Origin: Firmicutes bacterium UBA5389 | GTDB taxonomy: Bacteria > Bacillota > DTU025 | Assembly: GCA_002409965.1 (NCBI GenBank) | Contig: DHON01000091.1 | Coordinates: forward strand, 1 to 51,163 | Length of the DNA: 51,163 nt | Direction: 5' to 3' | In this document: piece by piece, positions 38,855 through 48,594 of the stretch | Layout of the letters: each line of letters opens with the position of its first letter | Numbering within the stretch: position 1 is the first letter of the stretch | Made by a program: the position numbers and the translations under genes | Notes under the pieces: generated by a model | Databases searched by the model: none | Told to the model about the DNA's origin: nothing | Seen by the model: the letters and a program-made list of their open reading frames with translations, nothing else

Positions 38855-41800
38855 TCAATCGTAGTCAACCTCGCCCACGCCGCCAAGGTCGAGATACTCG
38901 TCGTCCGACAATGAGATTACAGGGAGAACCTCTTCATCGAACGATGCTTCGCGGACTTCATGCAGCTCGCGGGCATCCAGGGGCGCCTTGAGGTGCCCGC
39001 GAACGATCCCGCACAGGGGCGCGAAGTAGCACCTGTCGCATTCCGCGATCCTTTGGATCGGCGTATTGCGCAGGTCATGCCGGGCTGCCCGAACCGCAAG
39101 CTCCTTCAGCTTCTCCGCAGCCTCCCGCAGCTCGTCAGGCCCGTATGATCTCTCGCGCACCTCGTCGGGGTAGAGGAAATGCAGCCTGGCAGTTACGCAG
39201 TCTGTGCCATGCACTCGCCCTGCGGCAACGGCATATGCGTCCAGCTGCACCCCATACCGGGCCATCGCCTCATCGACTGCCTGGCCGCGAACGCGATTGG
39301 TCTTGAGATCAACTACCAGAACGCTTCCGTCTGCCTGCACATCGACACGGTCCATAACCCCGGAGACCACCGGCCCCCCAAGGTCCATCAAGAACCCCAC
39401 TTCCTTGTCGCCCTCGCGAGCAAGCCCCGGGTAGCGCAGGAGGAAGGTGTCGATCATCGGCATGAGCTCGTCCGCAACCGCCTCGGCCCGGCCGCGGCGC
39501 ACCCCGCGAAAACGCAGTTCCTCAAGCACCAATGCCCTGGCCTGAGCGAGATCCGTCTCGCGCCCGCATCTTTCGCACGCTGAATGCACTATCTGCCCAC
39601 GGACGGCCGCGTTGAGCTGAAGCTCAGATCCAAACGCCCGCGCCGTGTCGCGCGGGATGCGCCCCAGCCTACACACATACTCATACAGATACCAGCGAGG
39701 GCAATGAGAGAAACACATCAACGCCGACACCGAGAACTGGCAAGGCGCGCAGGCCGCAGTCGCGCCCCCCGCGGCAGCAGCGGCTTCGGCGGCAGCGGCA
39801 GTCCCGGCAGCCGCGACAGACCACACGGGCCTGACCAATGGGGCGAACTCAGAGATGTCGGCAGATTCGCCTTCGCACTCCCCTTCGCCGTCCTCCGCCC
39901 CCGCAAGCGCTTCGCCCTGCGCCCGCATGGCTCGGCGCACAGCCGACTCCTCGTAGCGCCTGACGAGTATCGCGGCGCCGGTCTGCTCATCAAGAACCAC
40001 CGTGTTCGCCGCATCGGCTCCGCCGGCCCCATCAGCCCCGCAGGCGCCGCGCTCGTCTAGCCCGGGGATGGCTGACGACAAGTGCTCGTACCAGCTAGAA
40101 CCCCCGCCCGACCGCGCCCGGGCGCCCGGACCAGGCAGGGTCGCGCTCATCACCAAGTAGTCAGACGCTCTGGTCGCAGCGACGTACAGGCAACGCTTGC
40201 CTTCCTCGTCGTCGCCGGCCCTGATCTCATCCGCCACAGCCTGCGAGTGGCGGGTCTTGTCGCACCACTCATCCCCCACCTGCACAGGGATGGCCAATCC
40301 AAGTGGAAGACTGTATTCGAACAGCCCGCCGCCGGATCTGCGCGCCTCCCTGGCCAGCTCGGGCAGGAATACCACGGGAAACTCAAGCCCCTTGGACTTG
40401 TGGACAGTCATGATCTTGACCGTGTCGGCAGACTCCTCTTCCATGGCCGCCTCAGCTTCGCGGGCGCTCAGATCGTCGGCGAGGTCCATGTCCACTATGA
40501 AGTCGCGCAGACAGGATCGGGTGGATGCTTCGTCCTCCGCCATCTGCACCAGCTTGCGCAGGTTGCCAATGGACTGAGCGCCCTGCTCGGCGAAGGCGAA
40601 GTACTCTTCGAACCCGGCCAACTCAATCGCAGCCTTCATCAGACCGCCCACAGTCATCCGACCCACCGCGGTTCCGAGCTTAGTGAGGCAGGCGCGCGCC
40701 CTGTGGAACTTGTCCAGTTCAACACCTGTTAGCGCGTCCGCCGCTCCGACCACGCCCGATTCCGCACCATCGCCCCCGCCCCACACCGCCAGATCCAGCC
40801 CGCCGGCGGCGGTCTTCAGCCTAAGCAGACTCTCGTCTGACAGGCCAAACACCGGCGAACGCAGAACTGCGGCCAAAGACGTGACATCCGACCTGTCGTC
40901 TACGGCCCGGAGCAGGTCCATGAGCCACATGACCTCGGGCCTTCCGTAGAACCCCGTGCCTGCGACGACATAGTACGGAATCCCAGAGCGCGCCAGAGCG
41001 GCTTCGAATTCCTTCACCCGAGTCATCGCCCTTAGCAGCACCGCGATATCGCCGTACCGCACCGGACGGTCTGTTACCCTGGGCTCGTCTGCCCCGGCGG
41101 AGGCCTCGCACACCAGTCGCTCTCCATTGTCCACCATGTCCGCGATCCGCCGCGCCACGATCTCGGCTTCTAGCTCGCCTCTGGGGCTCTTCTCCCGGCC
41201 CTCCAGATATGCCAGCATCAGCTCAGCATGGAGAGGTTCTGAGCTCGGCGTCCTTCTGTGCGATTTCGCAGGAAGAAACCGCTCGGGCCCCAGAATCCCA
41301 GTGAACAGGGCATTCGTAACATCCACAAGCGGCCCCACAGAGCGGAAATTCGTCCCGAGCTCCACTCGCCTGCATTTGTCGGCATCGCCGCCGGCGGCTC
41401 GCACGGCCTCCTCGAATACCTCCACGACCGCGCCGCGGAACCTGTATATCGACTGCTTGGGGTCGCCTACCAAAAACCGCCTGTTACCGTATGGATCGCC
41501 TGTGATCCGGGAGATGATCTCGTCCTGCAGCCTGTTGGTGTCCTGGTATTCGTCTACTAGGACGAACTTGAACCTGCTCCGGCACGCCTCCCCCGCCGGA
41601 GTATCGCGCAGCAGGTCTCTGGCGGCAATCTCAATGCCTGTGAAATCCACTAGAGCGCCGTGGCCGCGCTGAGCCCTGTATTCCTCGTCCATCAGCGCAC
41701 ACGCGTCTATCACCGAACGCGCGCCGTCTTGCGCATGCCTGTCCAGAACGCAGTCCTGCAAGACCGATGTGAGCTGGTCGATCTCCTTCTGCTCATCTGA

Positions 41801-42559
41801 CCGCTTCTTCAGTTTCAAGGCAGCGACAGCCGCGTCTACTTCGGCCATGAGCCATGAGGCGCCGAGCTGCAGGTTGTCCACGCTTATCGACACGCCCCCG
41901 CTCTCGGCCAACGCCATCAAGCGCGACTTCAGGTCAGTGAGTGACTGCTCGGCCTGAGCCTCGGATCGGTCCAGGCTCGCCACGGTGATTGACAGGTGTT
42001 CCTTCCACGATCTGCCAGTCATGCGCATCCTCTCGTAAACCCGGATGAGGCCCTGCGCCACGCTTCCAAACCCTTTCTCCACCGCCAGGCTTGTCAAATA
42101 GGGGTCCTTGCGCTGGAGCATCTTGTCCACGGCCGACCGGGCAGCTGCGAGCAGCGCCCTGTGCGCATCAAACTCGTCCATTATGACGAACTCCGGATCC
42201 ACGCCGGCCTCAACAGGGTAATCCCTGACGAGCTGTGCACAGAACGAGTCGATCGTGCTGATCCGCGCAGATTGAAGCCTCCTCGCAAGCTCCCTCCACC
42301 TTCGCGCTTCCTCCGGCGAGCAAGATTCCTTCTCTCGCGCGACTATGGCCTCCCACGCCCGGCCTTTCATCTCGCTCGCGGCCTTTTCGGTGAAAGTGAT
42401 GGCGATCACTTCATCGATGTCGGCGGCCTGCTGATCGAGGATGTTCACATACCTTCCCACGAGAACCCGGGTCTTGCCCGATCCCGCGCCGGCCGTCACC
42501 ACCAGGCTCTGGTCGAGATTGAAGATGGCCTGCTGTTGCTCGGGAGTGTAGCTAACCAC
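38855..42559 (-). CDS. addA: AddA, helicase-nuclease subunit
   Basis: A 1234-residue UvrD-type helicase with a C-terminal RecB-like nuclease, which with AddB processes double-strand breaks up to Chi sites. Helicase motifs in order: TPEQQQAIF (Q), TAGAGSGKTRVLV (Walker A, about 22-34), ITFTEKAASEM, FVLVDEYQDTNRLQ (Walker B), VGDPKQSIYRFRGA, IMTVHKSKGLEFPVVFLPE and LYVAATRASDYLVMS. The nuclease has GVMDRVDV and VVDLKTNRVRG with the Asp and Lys, then QLDAYA. Unusually, four cysteines are placed as in Cas4/AddB iron-sulphur nucleases (CFSHCPRW before and CDRCYFAPLC after). GTG 42559 is chosen for GGGAGG 8 bases upstream; it overlaps addB by 8 bases. Ala/Gly/Glu-rich low-complexity inserts (near ECEGESAD and AAAAEAAAAAGG) are odd. 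Confidence 0.93.
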   Translation of the reverse strand: MVSYTPEQQQAIFNLDQSLVVTAGAGSGKTRVLVGRYVNILDQQAADIDEVIAITFTEKAASEMKGRAWEAIVAREKESCSPEEARRWRELARRLQSARISTIDSFCAQLVRDYPVEAGVDPEFVIMDEFDAHRALLAAARSAVDKMLQRKDPYLTSLAVEKGFGSVAQGLIRVYERMRMTGRSWKEHLSITVASLDRSEAQAEQSLTDLKSRLMALAESGGVSISVDNLQLGASWLMAEVDAAVAALKLKKRSDEQKEIDQLTSVLQDCVLDRHAQDGARSVIDACALMDEEYRAQRGHGALVDFTGIEIAARDLLRDTPAGEACRSRFKFVLVDEYQDTNRLQDEIISRITGDPYGNRRFLVGDPKQSIYRFRGAVVEVFEEAVRAAGGDADKCRRVELGTNFRSVGPLVDVTNALFTGILGPERFLPAKSHRRTPSSEPLHAELMLAYLEGREKSPRGELEAEIVARRIADMVDNGERLVCEASAGADEPRVTDRPVRYGDIAVLLRAMTRVKEFEAALARSGIPYYVVAGTGFYGRPEVMWLMDLLRAVDDRSDVTSLAAVLRSPVFGLSDESLLRLKTAAGGLDLAVWGGGDGAESGVVGAADALTGVELDKFHRARACLTKLGTAVGRMTVGGLMKAAIELAGFEEYFAFAEQGAQSIGNLRKLVQMAEDEASTRSCLRDFIVDMDLADDLSAREAEAAMEEESADTVKIMTVHKSKGLEFPVVFLPELAREARRSGGGLFEYSLPLGLAIPVQVGDEWCDKTRHSQAVADEIRAGDDEEGKRCLYVAATRASDYLVMSATLPGPGARARSGGGSSWYEHLSSAIPGLDERGACGADGAGGADAANTVVLDEQTGAAILVRRYEESAVRRAMRAQGEALAGAEDGEGECEGESADISEFAPLVRPVWSVAAAGTAAAAEAAAAAGGATAACAPCQFSVSALMCFSHCPRWYLYEYVCRLGRIPRDTARAFGSELQLNAAVRGQIVHSACERCGRETDLAQARALVLEELRFRGVRRGRAEAVADELMPMIDTFLLRYPGLAREGDKEVGFLMDLGGPVVSGVMDRVDVQADGSVLVVDLKTNRVRGQAVDEAMARYGVQLDAYAVAAGRVHGTDCVTARLHFLYPDEVRERSYGPDELREAAEKLKELAVRAARHDLRNTPIQRIAECDRCYFAPLCGIVRGHLKAPLDARELHEVREASFDEEVLPVISLSDDEYLDLGGVGEVDYD

Positions 42560-45500
42560 GCCCGTCACCTCCCGAGCCCCGCTCACCATCGTTATCATTG
42601 TCGGCAGACTGGCTCAATGCTTCAAGATCGAGCATGTACACGTGGCACACACGCCGGAACTCGCACCAGCCGCAGCTAGACGGTTTGCGAGGCGCGATGT
42701 GGAACACGCCGGCGGCGGCCTGGCTCGCCGCATTCAGCGCGGAGGCGCGAACCCGGTCCACATATTCCCGCCACTGCTCGCCCGAGAGCCTCCCGCCCCT
42801 TCTCCTCTCGGCCGCGAACTGATCGTGGTACTCATCGCGCCATACTCCCGATGCCAAGCGTTTGTCGCGCAGGCTGTAGTACCACGCGCCCGCCACCTTC
42901 TGGGACTGTGTGGCGAGCAGGTTCTCGACAGCCATTATGTACACGCCGAGCTGAATCTCATCGCCCTCTTTGATCTGCGTGAACGAAGGCAAGTTCGTGC
43001 TGCGGCCAGACTTGTAGTCGTAGATAGCGAATGCGCCATCCCGGCTCACATCGATCCTGTCGACCCTGCCTCCCGCTCGCAGGCCATACGTGCCGCGCGT
43101 GCCGTCCGCCTCGCTCGGTTCATCGCCCGACAGCATGAGATACTCCCGCACTGAGCTTGGCGCCGCCTCCGGCCGCGGCGCGAGGCCGAAACTCCATTCC
43201 AGGTGAGCCGGGCTCCAGAACCCATCGGTCTTGTCGGCCAGCTCTAACTGCGCATCGAGGGTCTGCGCCGCCTGCGCAAGGATGGAGCCTCGGTATGCCT
43301 CCCACGCCGGCCCTGACATGTTAGTGGCTTCGACGTCCACCCTGTCCAGCTCTTCCAGGGCAATCCGGCGCATCTGGGAGTGGTACTCGTCGATCTTGGA
43401 CGGTACGAGCGGCGACCCGAGGTGCGCAACGAAGAACTTTCGCAGAATGGCGTGCAAGACAGCCCCGCGCGTAAGCGCGGTCAGCTCGTCCGGCGCCTCC
43501 TCGACCGCGCCCAGCCCCAGAACCCGCGAGCAGAAGAAGGCGAACGGACACCTGAGGTAGTCGTCGAAATGCCCGGCCGACCAGACCGTATCGCGCAGCA
43601 TCACAGATCGCAGGCCGCGCAATAGGTCAGGCGCGGTGATGTGGCCGCTGAACACTGAGTATCCGGGGCCGAGCGTCCGATCCAGCCTCTCTTTCCACCA
43701 GGAGGCAATCTCCCACATGTCAGGCCTCTGCCTGCCCCATTCCCGCACCCGCGACGACTCTGCACCCAGCTGCACGCCGCCCAACGCGCGCGCGTGCGCG
43801 AGGGCGCACAAAGACAACTCCCTGGGGCTCGCCACCATGTCCCACCTGCGCGGAAAGACATCGCGGGGCGATACGAACGTGGTTATCCGTTGCTCATCTT
43901 GGCGCGAGACGCCCATAGAATCCAGGAGTTCATCCACGAAGAACGATCGTCTCACCGACGATCCGTCAGCCCCGCTCGACGGATGGGTTATGTACAGCCG
44001 CTCGCTCGCAGAGCCCACTGCCGAGCTGAAGATGAACCGCTCCATGGCCGCATACTCCCGAGCCAGCATGATCTGTGCCCCGGAGCGCGCCAGCCGTTCC
44101 AAGTCGTCCTCTTTGAAGATCCACGACCGCCGCATCTTGCGAGGGAATCTGCCCTCAGCCATTCCGCTCAGGAAGAGCACCGGCCATTCGGACTCGGCGC
44201 TTCTAGCCGGCCCAACGACCTGAACGCCTGCAGGGTCCGGGCGTTCCAGCGGAAACGAGCGCCGCCTGATCGCAGAGCCCAGGATGCGAGCGAATTCGGC
44301 CCAATCGCCCTCGCCTCCCGCGCCGTTGTACGCATCCCGAGATCGGGCGATCTCATCCAAGAGCGAGTTGAACGCTCCCCATGCCGCCCACGACTCGACC
44401 GCCCAGTCCAGGTTGTCGGCGGCCATGATGGATCCCGGCGGCCCAACCGATGCGAGCAGCGCGCGAAACTCGTCTACGCAGGTCGCAAGTCCCCTTGACT
44501 TGCCGAAGTCACCACTCCACGCTTCAGCCAGCGTCTCAACGAGCAGGACAGCCTCCCCGCATTCATCGATCCCCTCGCAACGCGCCTTCCATCTACCGGC
44601 CGTCAGCTCGAGACCCTTGACCTTCATCGCCCTGATGACCCGAGAGGCACAGGCGGGCCCCCGGCCAATGTATGGACTTGCCAGCAATCTCAGGAGATCG
44701 AATCCCGCATGCCGCGCCACCGTCGCATCGGCCAGAGCCACGCAGTCAAGGACGAGCGTCGACGACGAAAGCAGGCGTTTCCGCGGTGCAGCGCACGGCA
44801 CGCCAAACTCCGCGAACGCCTCAAGCAGGGCCGGGATGAACTCTGCCGAATCGGCGCTGGCGACGCAGATCTCCCATGGCCTGCGCCCTTCCTCCACTAT
44901 CAGCCGTTTGATCTCCCGGGCCGCTTCGCGCGCCTCGGCCGCAGGGCCGGGCGCGGTCATGATGGAAAGCCCGCCGGCGCCGATCCTCGGCGACCCGCTG
45001 CGGCCGCGCACGTTCACCTCGACATTAGCCGGAGCCGCAAGACGGCGGACTCTCTCGATCACCATATCCGCATCATCGCAATCAGCACAGGTGAGCCTGA
45101 CATACGTCGCAGGGACAAGCCGGCCCACGGCGGCCATCACCGCCGCCTCGGCAGGCGCGGCGTCGAAGAACTGATCGAACCAGACCCTCTGCAGATCGCC
45201 CAGCGCCTGCCTGCCCTGGGCCCTGAGCGCCCCGGCGGCGGAGGCGTACAAGTCCTCGCCATCGGCCAGGCCATGCTCTTTCAGGAAAGCCTCGTAGTCG
45301 CGCCAGACCGCCAGGAAGTCAGCGTGGGTCTGCGCGAGCCCCGACAGCGCCTGCTCCACCTGCGCGGGACTGACCATCGCCCGCTTCATCTCGAGAATCG
45401 CGCCGGCGAACGCGCGCGCGACCCCCGGTCGATCGGCACACTGGCTGAGGGCGGCCAGCTGCCCCAGCCTGCCTCGCCTCATCAGCAGACGGCCTATGAC

Positions 45501-45743
45501 GATCTCCCGCTCCAGCTCGCCGATGGGCCTGTGCCGCCCGCCCGCCCTGCGGATGATCGCCGCCGCGAATTGGTCCAGCGTGTAGACGGGGATCACGAAA
45601 GCGGCACCGGCCCTCGTCATCGACAAGACCTCACGCCGCGCCCTGGCCGCCATGTCGCGAGACCGCACTACTAGCGCGAGTCGCTCCGGCGAGCCGCCCG
45701 CGACCGCCTGAGCAACGCGTTCAAGAGCCGATGAGCATGCCAT
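42552..45743 (-). CDS. addB: AddB-like nuclease subunit with lost N-terminal Walker A
   Basis: A 1063-residue protein organised like AddB: degenerate superfamily I helicase halves and a C-terminal PD-(D/E)XK nuclease. Late landmarks are the VVGPARSAESEWPVLFLSGMAEGRFP segment, a nuclease core with GRVDRIDV and IYDYKSG, and iron-sulphur cysteines CPFAFFC (before) and SCGWCEFRRVCH (after). The usual start with a GRxGSGKS Walker A is missing: the chosen ATG 45743 begins MACSSALERVAQAVAGG, already past it. In a second frame just upstream there is MLLGGVLGSWHAHRLL, which resembles a broken version of that P-loop, hinting at a frameshift or decay of the N-terminus. AddB's helicase activity is dispensable in some family members. 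Overlaps addA by 8 bases. Confidence 0.85.
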   Translation of the reverse strand: MACSSALERVAQAVAGGSPERLALVVRSRDMAARARREVLSMTRAGAAFVIPVYTLDQFAAAIIRRAGGRHRPIGELEREIVIGRLLMRRGRLGQLAALSQCADRPGVARAFAGAILEMKRAMVSPAQVEQALSGLAQTHADFLAVWRDYEAFLKEHGLADGEDLYASAAGALRAQGRQALGDLQRVWFDQFFDAAPAEAAVMAAVGRLVPATYVRLTCADCDDADMVIERVRRLAAPANVEVNVRGRSGSPRIGAGGLSIMTAPGPAAEAREAAREIKRLIVEEGRRPWEICVASADSAEFIPALLEAFAEFGVPCAAPRKRLLSSSTLVLDCVALADATVARHAGFDLLRLLASPYIGRGPACASRVIRAMKVKGLELTAGRWKARCEGIDECGEAVLLVETLAEAWSGDFGKSRGLATCVDEFRALLASVGPPGSIMAADNLDWAVESWAAWGAFNSLLDEIARSRDAYNGAGGEGDWAEFARILGSAIRRRSFPLERPDPAGVQVVGPARSAESEWPVLFLSGMAEGRFPRKMRRSWIFKEDDLERLARSGAQIMLAREYAAMERFIFSSAVGSASERLYITHPSSGADGSSVRRSFFVDELLDSMGVSRQDEQRITTFVSPRDVFPRRWDMVASPRELSLCALAHARALGGVQLGAESSRVREWGRQRPDMWEIASWWKERLDRTLGPGYSVFSGHITAPDLLRGLRSVMLRDTVWSAGHFDDYLRCPFAFFCSRVLGLGAVEEAPDELTALTRGAVLHAILRKFFVAHLGSPLVPSKIDEYHSQMRRIALEELDRVDVEATNMSGPAWEAYRGSILAQAAQTLDAQLELADKTDGFWSPAHLEWSFGLAPRPEAAPSSVREYLMLSGDEPSEADGTRGTYGLRAGGRVDRIDVSRDGAFAIYDYKSGRSTNLPSFTQIKEGDEIQLGVYIMAVENLLATQSQKVAGAWYYSLRDKRLASGVWRDEYHDQFAAERRRGGRLSGEQWREYVDRVRASALNAASQAAAGVFHIAPRKPSSCGWCEFRRVCHVYMLDLEALSQSADNDNDGERGSGGDGRG

Positions 45744-45906
45744 GAGCCCAATACACCACCTAAGAGCATTGCGTTTGACTGTCTGGCTATATGTTTCACC
45801 TTGAGGCGATTCATTCCTTCTCGATTACGGCATGATCGGGGTGACTGGTGCGAGCACACAATCGATGGTAGTATGGATTCATCAGAAACTGCCGGAGGAA
45901 CCGCCA

Positions 45907-46767
45907 ATGCAGATAGTTACGGATCATGGCGCAGATATCTGCGCCGAGCAGCGAGATGAACTGAATATTCACTATGTTCCGCTGACGATCACCATCGGAG
46001 GACGAATGTACCGGGGCGGTGTGGATATCAGCGTCGAAGAGTTCTATGAACTCCTGGCGCGGACCGGAGAGATGCCCAGCACATCGCAGCCGTCTCCCGG
46101 CGACTTCGCCGAGCTATACCGGAATCTGGCCCGCACCGACCCGGATATCCTGTCGGTCCACATATCGTCCGGCCTGAGCGGCACTGTCAACACTGCTCGA
46201 ATGGGAGCGAGCATGGTTCCCGAGGCTAGTGTGACGGTATACGACACGAAAACCCTGTCGGGGGCGCAGGGATGGCATGTGGAAGCGGCCGCGCGCGCCG
46301 CTCGGGCAGGGTGGAGCGCGGATAGAGCAGTCGCCATGCTGCAGCAGATAACCGCGGCCACCGACACTCTTTTCACGCTCTCCACCCTGAAGTATCTCAT
46401 ATACGGCGGCCGCATCAGCCATCTCAAGGGGCTAGTCGCGTCGATACTCAACATCAAGCCCATAATCGGGGTAGAGAAAGCGGGCGGCACCTATGTCACG
46501 CGCGGCCAGACGCGCACATTGGACCGGGCAATCGACGCCATTGCCAGTGCAGTTGCGTCCATCTACCCGGCCAACACAGCCATGCGAATGCAGGTGCTGC
46601 ACGGCCTGTGCCCCGAAGGCGCCGCGCGCTTGCGTGCAGGCCTTGACCGCATATTCCAATGCCGCTGGCTGCCCGTGGGTCCGATCGCCCCGGTGCTGGG
46701 CGCGCACACCGGCCCTGGACTAGTCGGCGTGGTGTTCGCGCCCGAATCTCAGTTTCCCCAGTTCTAG
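45907..46767 (+). CDS. DegV-family fatty-acid-binding protein
   Basis: A 286-residue member of the DegV family, which binds fatty acids and in some Gram-positive bacteria acts as FakB for a fatty-acid kinase. Typical segments: MQIVTDHGADICAEQRDELNIHYVPLTITIGG, TSQPSPGDFAELY, VHISSGLSGTVNTARMG (ligand-binding Ser) and LKYLIYGGRISHLKGLVASILNIKPII, with the fatty-acid-site Arg. ATG 45907 follows GGAGGAACC by 6 bases; the open frame extends 25 codons upstream without a ribosome site. It is divergent from addB, with 163 bases between, and faces the next gene across a strong hairpin. Confidence 0.92.
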   Translation: MQIVTDHGADICAEQRDELNIHYVPLTITIGGRMYRGGVDISVEEFYELLARTGEMPSTSQPSPGDFAELYRNLARTDPDILSVHISSGLSGTVNTARMGASMVPEASVTVYDTKTLSGAQGWHVEAAARAARAGWSADRAVAMLQQITAATDTLFTLSTLKYLIYGGRISHLKGLVASILNIKPIIGVEKAGGTYVTRGQTRTLDRAIDAIASAVASIYPANTAMRMQVLHGLCPEGAARLRAGLDRIFQCRWLPVGPIAPVLGAHTGPGLVGVVFAPESQFPQF

Positions 46768-46773
46768 CAGTCG

Positions 46774-46807
46774 GCGGGTCAGGCGACCGCCCGGTCGCCC
46801 GACCCGC
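46774..46807. terminator. Strong hairpin between convergent genes
   Basis: GCGGGTC-A-GGCGACC pairs with GGTCGCC-C-GACCCGC around a 4-base loop: two 7-bp perfect stems with one mismatch. It begins 7 bases after the degV stop and ends on the first base of the convergent gene's stop codon. It can act as a two-way terminator although no long T run follows. Confidence 0.65.
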
Positions 46808-48519
46808 TAGAAGTCGATGCCCAGCATGAACCTGACCATATTGGCCACAAGCATCTTCGCCGGCTCTTCCTGCAGCACGTCCCAGCAGAGCAAGTCTGCG
46901 CCGATGTACAGGACGGAGCCGTTCAGCATCATGGCGGCGTTCACCGGCAAGGGTCGAGACGGTGTTCCGTCTCTGTGGGACCACTGACCCAGCACCATGC
47001 AGCCCGGCCGGGCCTTCACGACCATACCTTCGGGCACAGGCAAACTCACCGGGGCCTTGACGCCTTTCCAAATGGCGTCCGCCGCAGCCCCAGGCTCTCC
47101 CCGGCTCGCGCCAACCGGCGCAATCGCATCATGCATCGGCGACACCCCGGTCCACCCCGCCATCTGGGCTCCAAACAGATCGGCCAAGCCAAAACCGCAT
47201 TCTCCGGCTATAGCCTCAGTCTCTGTCTTGAGCGAAGTCTGATAGGTAGCAATCACCCTGCCCCCAGCGGCGACGAAGTGTCGCACTGCCTGCATTTGGC
47301 GGCCCGACATGCGCCTGGCGTTGGAAAGCACCAGCAAAGTCGGCCTCTGCGATGCCGCGCTAACCAAGCCCTCAAGATCATCGGCAGGGACGAGCACGCA
47401 CTCCAGCCCGGGAAGCCCGATGCCCGACACCGTCTCGAGTATCATGTCGAGGTCGTCTTCGTAGTACCATCCCATGTCCTCATACCAAAGCGCCACATCC
47501 GGGCTGTGCATCACGGCAACCAGCGGCGCGCGGCCATCCTGCGAAGCCGGCGGCGAGGGGAGCGCGCCGAGAGCGGCATCCACGGCCGGCGCCGACAGAT
47601 CATGCGCGGCCTGCTTGCGAGGAAGTTCCAGCGCAACGGCGTACGGAAGGTGGTCTGAAGCAAGGCTGTGAGGCACGCGGGCCGCGCCGGCATCGCTCGC
47701 CACGCCGATGTCGCAAGAGGCGAAGATGTAGTCGATACGGGCGCTGGGATCGAACACGCCTATGGTGTATCCGCCCTTGAGATAGTCTCGTTCAAACCGT
47801 CCCTGTGCAGCCAGCCAGGCGCTGTCGACCAGGACGCGGTGGAGAGGGTAAGTGTCGTTATGCTCGCGCAGCATCAAGGCTGTCTCCAGCGCGTGAGTGG
47901 GGGTGGCGTTGAAATCCCCCATGATGATCCGCGGCGAAGGCACGCGCGATGCCATGCCGGCCAACGCCTTGGCCTGTGCCACTCGCGAGCCCGAATCGGC
48001 CACCTCCAGGTGCGTTACGAACACAGTGACTACCGTCCCGTCCACGTCCACCTGCGCTTCCAGCGCAGCCCGCGGCTGGGTGTGGTTGGGGTTGGGCAGC
48101 AGGTGGGTCTGGTGCGACAGTATAGGAAAACGGCTGATCAAGGCGTTGCAGAAGAAGCCGGCGCTGCGCGCGAATATGGGGCCATACGCATATTGGAAAC
48201 CCAGCTTGTCGGCGATGCGCTTTGCCTGGTCATCATAGTTGACCTTCTGGGTCTTCTGCTCGACCTCGCAAAGGCCTATGATGTCCGCGCCCTGCTCGCG
48301 AATGAGATCAGCAATGCGGTCTATGTCATAGGTGAAGTCCACACCCATTCCGGCGTGGATGTTGTAGGTCATGACTGTGAAGCGCTGCCCGAATCCGGCG
48401 GGCTCATCAGCTTGCGGCGCCGCCTGGCCGCCGGCGCGCGAGGCGCTCATTATAAACGCGGTTACGGCAACAATGGACACAACAGCAAGACAGTGCATCG
48501 ACCTCGAATTCAATCGCAT
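46807..48519 (-). CDS. Secreted endonuclease/exonuclease/phosphatase with a C-terminal amidotransferase-like domain
   Basis: A 570-residue exported protein. The start MRLNSRSMHCLAVVSIVAVTAFIMSASRAGGQAAP is a signal peptide with an Ala-x-Ala-type end. Residues about 45-300 are an EEP domain: FTVMTYNIHAGM, GLCEVEQKT (metal Glu), IMGDFNATPTHA, YIFASCDIG and SDHLPYAVAL (catalytic His). From about 315 on a second domain has VAVMHSPDVALWY, a VPADDL step and LLVLSNARRMSGRQMQAVRHFVAAGGRVIA. This pattern looks like the class I glutamine-amidotransferase-like fold used as a regulatory or ligand domain in some secreted enzymes. The pairing is one I do not recognise. ATG 48519 is preferred for GAGGGGG about 9 bases upstream; ATG 48543 would add 8 residues. 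Confidence 0.8.
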   Translation of the reverse strand: MRLNSRSMHCLAVVSIVAVTAFIMSASRAGGQAAPQADEPAGFGQRFTVMTYNIHAGMGVDFTYDIDRIADLIREQGADIIGLCEVEQKTQKVNYDDQAKRIADKLGFQYAYGPIFARSAGFFCNALISRFPILSHQTHLLPNPNHTQPRAALEAQVDVDGTVVTVFVTHLEVADSGSRVAQAKALAGMASRVPSPRIIMGDFNATPTHALETALMLREHNDTYPLHRVLVDSAWLAAQGRFERDYLKGGYTIGVFDPSARIDYIFASCDIGVASDAGAARVPHSLASDHLPYAVALELPRKQAAHDLSAPAVDAALGALPSPPASQDGRAPLVAVMHSPDVALWYEDMGWYYEDDLDMILETVSGIGLPGLECVLVPADDLEGLVSAASQRPTLLVLSNARRMSGRQMQAVRHFVAAGGRVIATYQTSLKTETEAIAGECGFGLADLFGAQMAGWTGVSPMHDAIAPVGASRGEPGAAADAIWKGVKAPVSLPVPEGMVVKARPGCMVLGQWSHRDGTPSRPLPVNAAMMLNGSVLYIGADLLCWDVLQEEPAKMLVANMVRFMLGIDF

Positions 48520-48561
48520 GATCACTACCCCCTCGACTGCCATCTCTACCGAAAGGCATGA

Positions 48562-48567
48562 TATAAT
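48562..48567 (+). promoter_or_regulatory. Possible -10 hexamer before the RMD1-family gene
   Basis: TATAAT directly precedes and touches an ATG at 48568. If it is a real -10 element, the message would start after that ATG, and translation would use GTG 48595. No good -35 seen. Confidence 0.35.
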
Positions 48568-48594
48568 ATGGAAAACTACACAGAGGTGGTCGAC

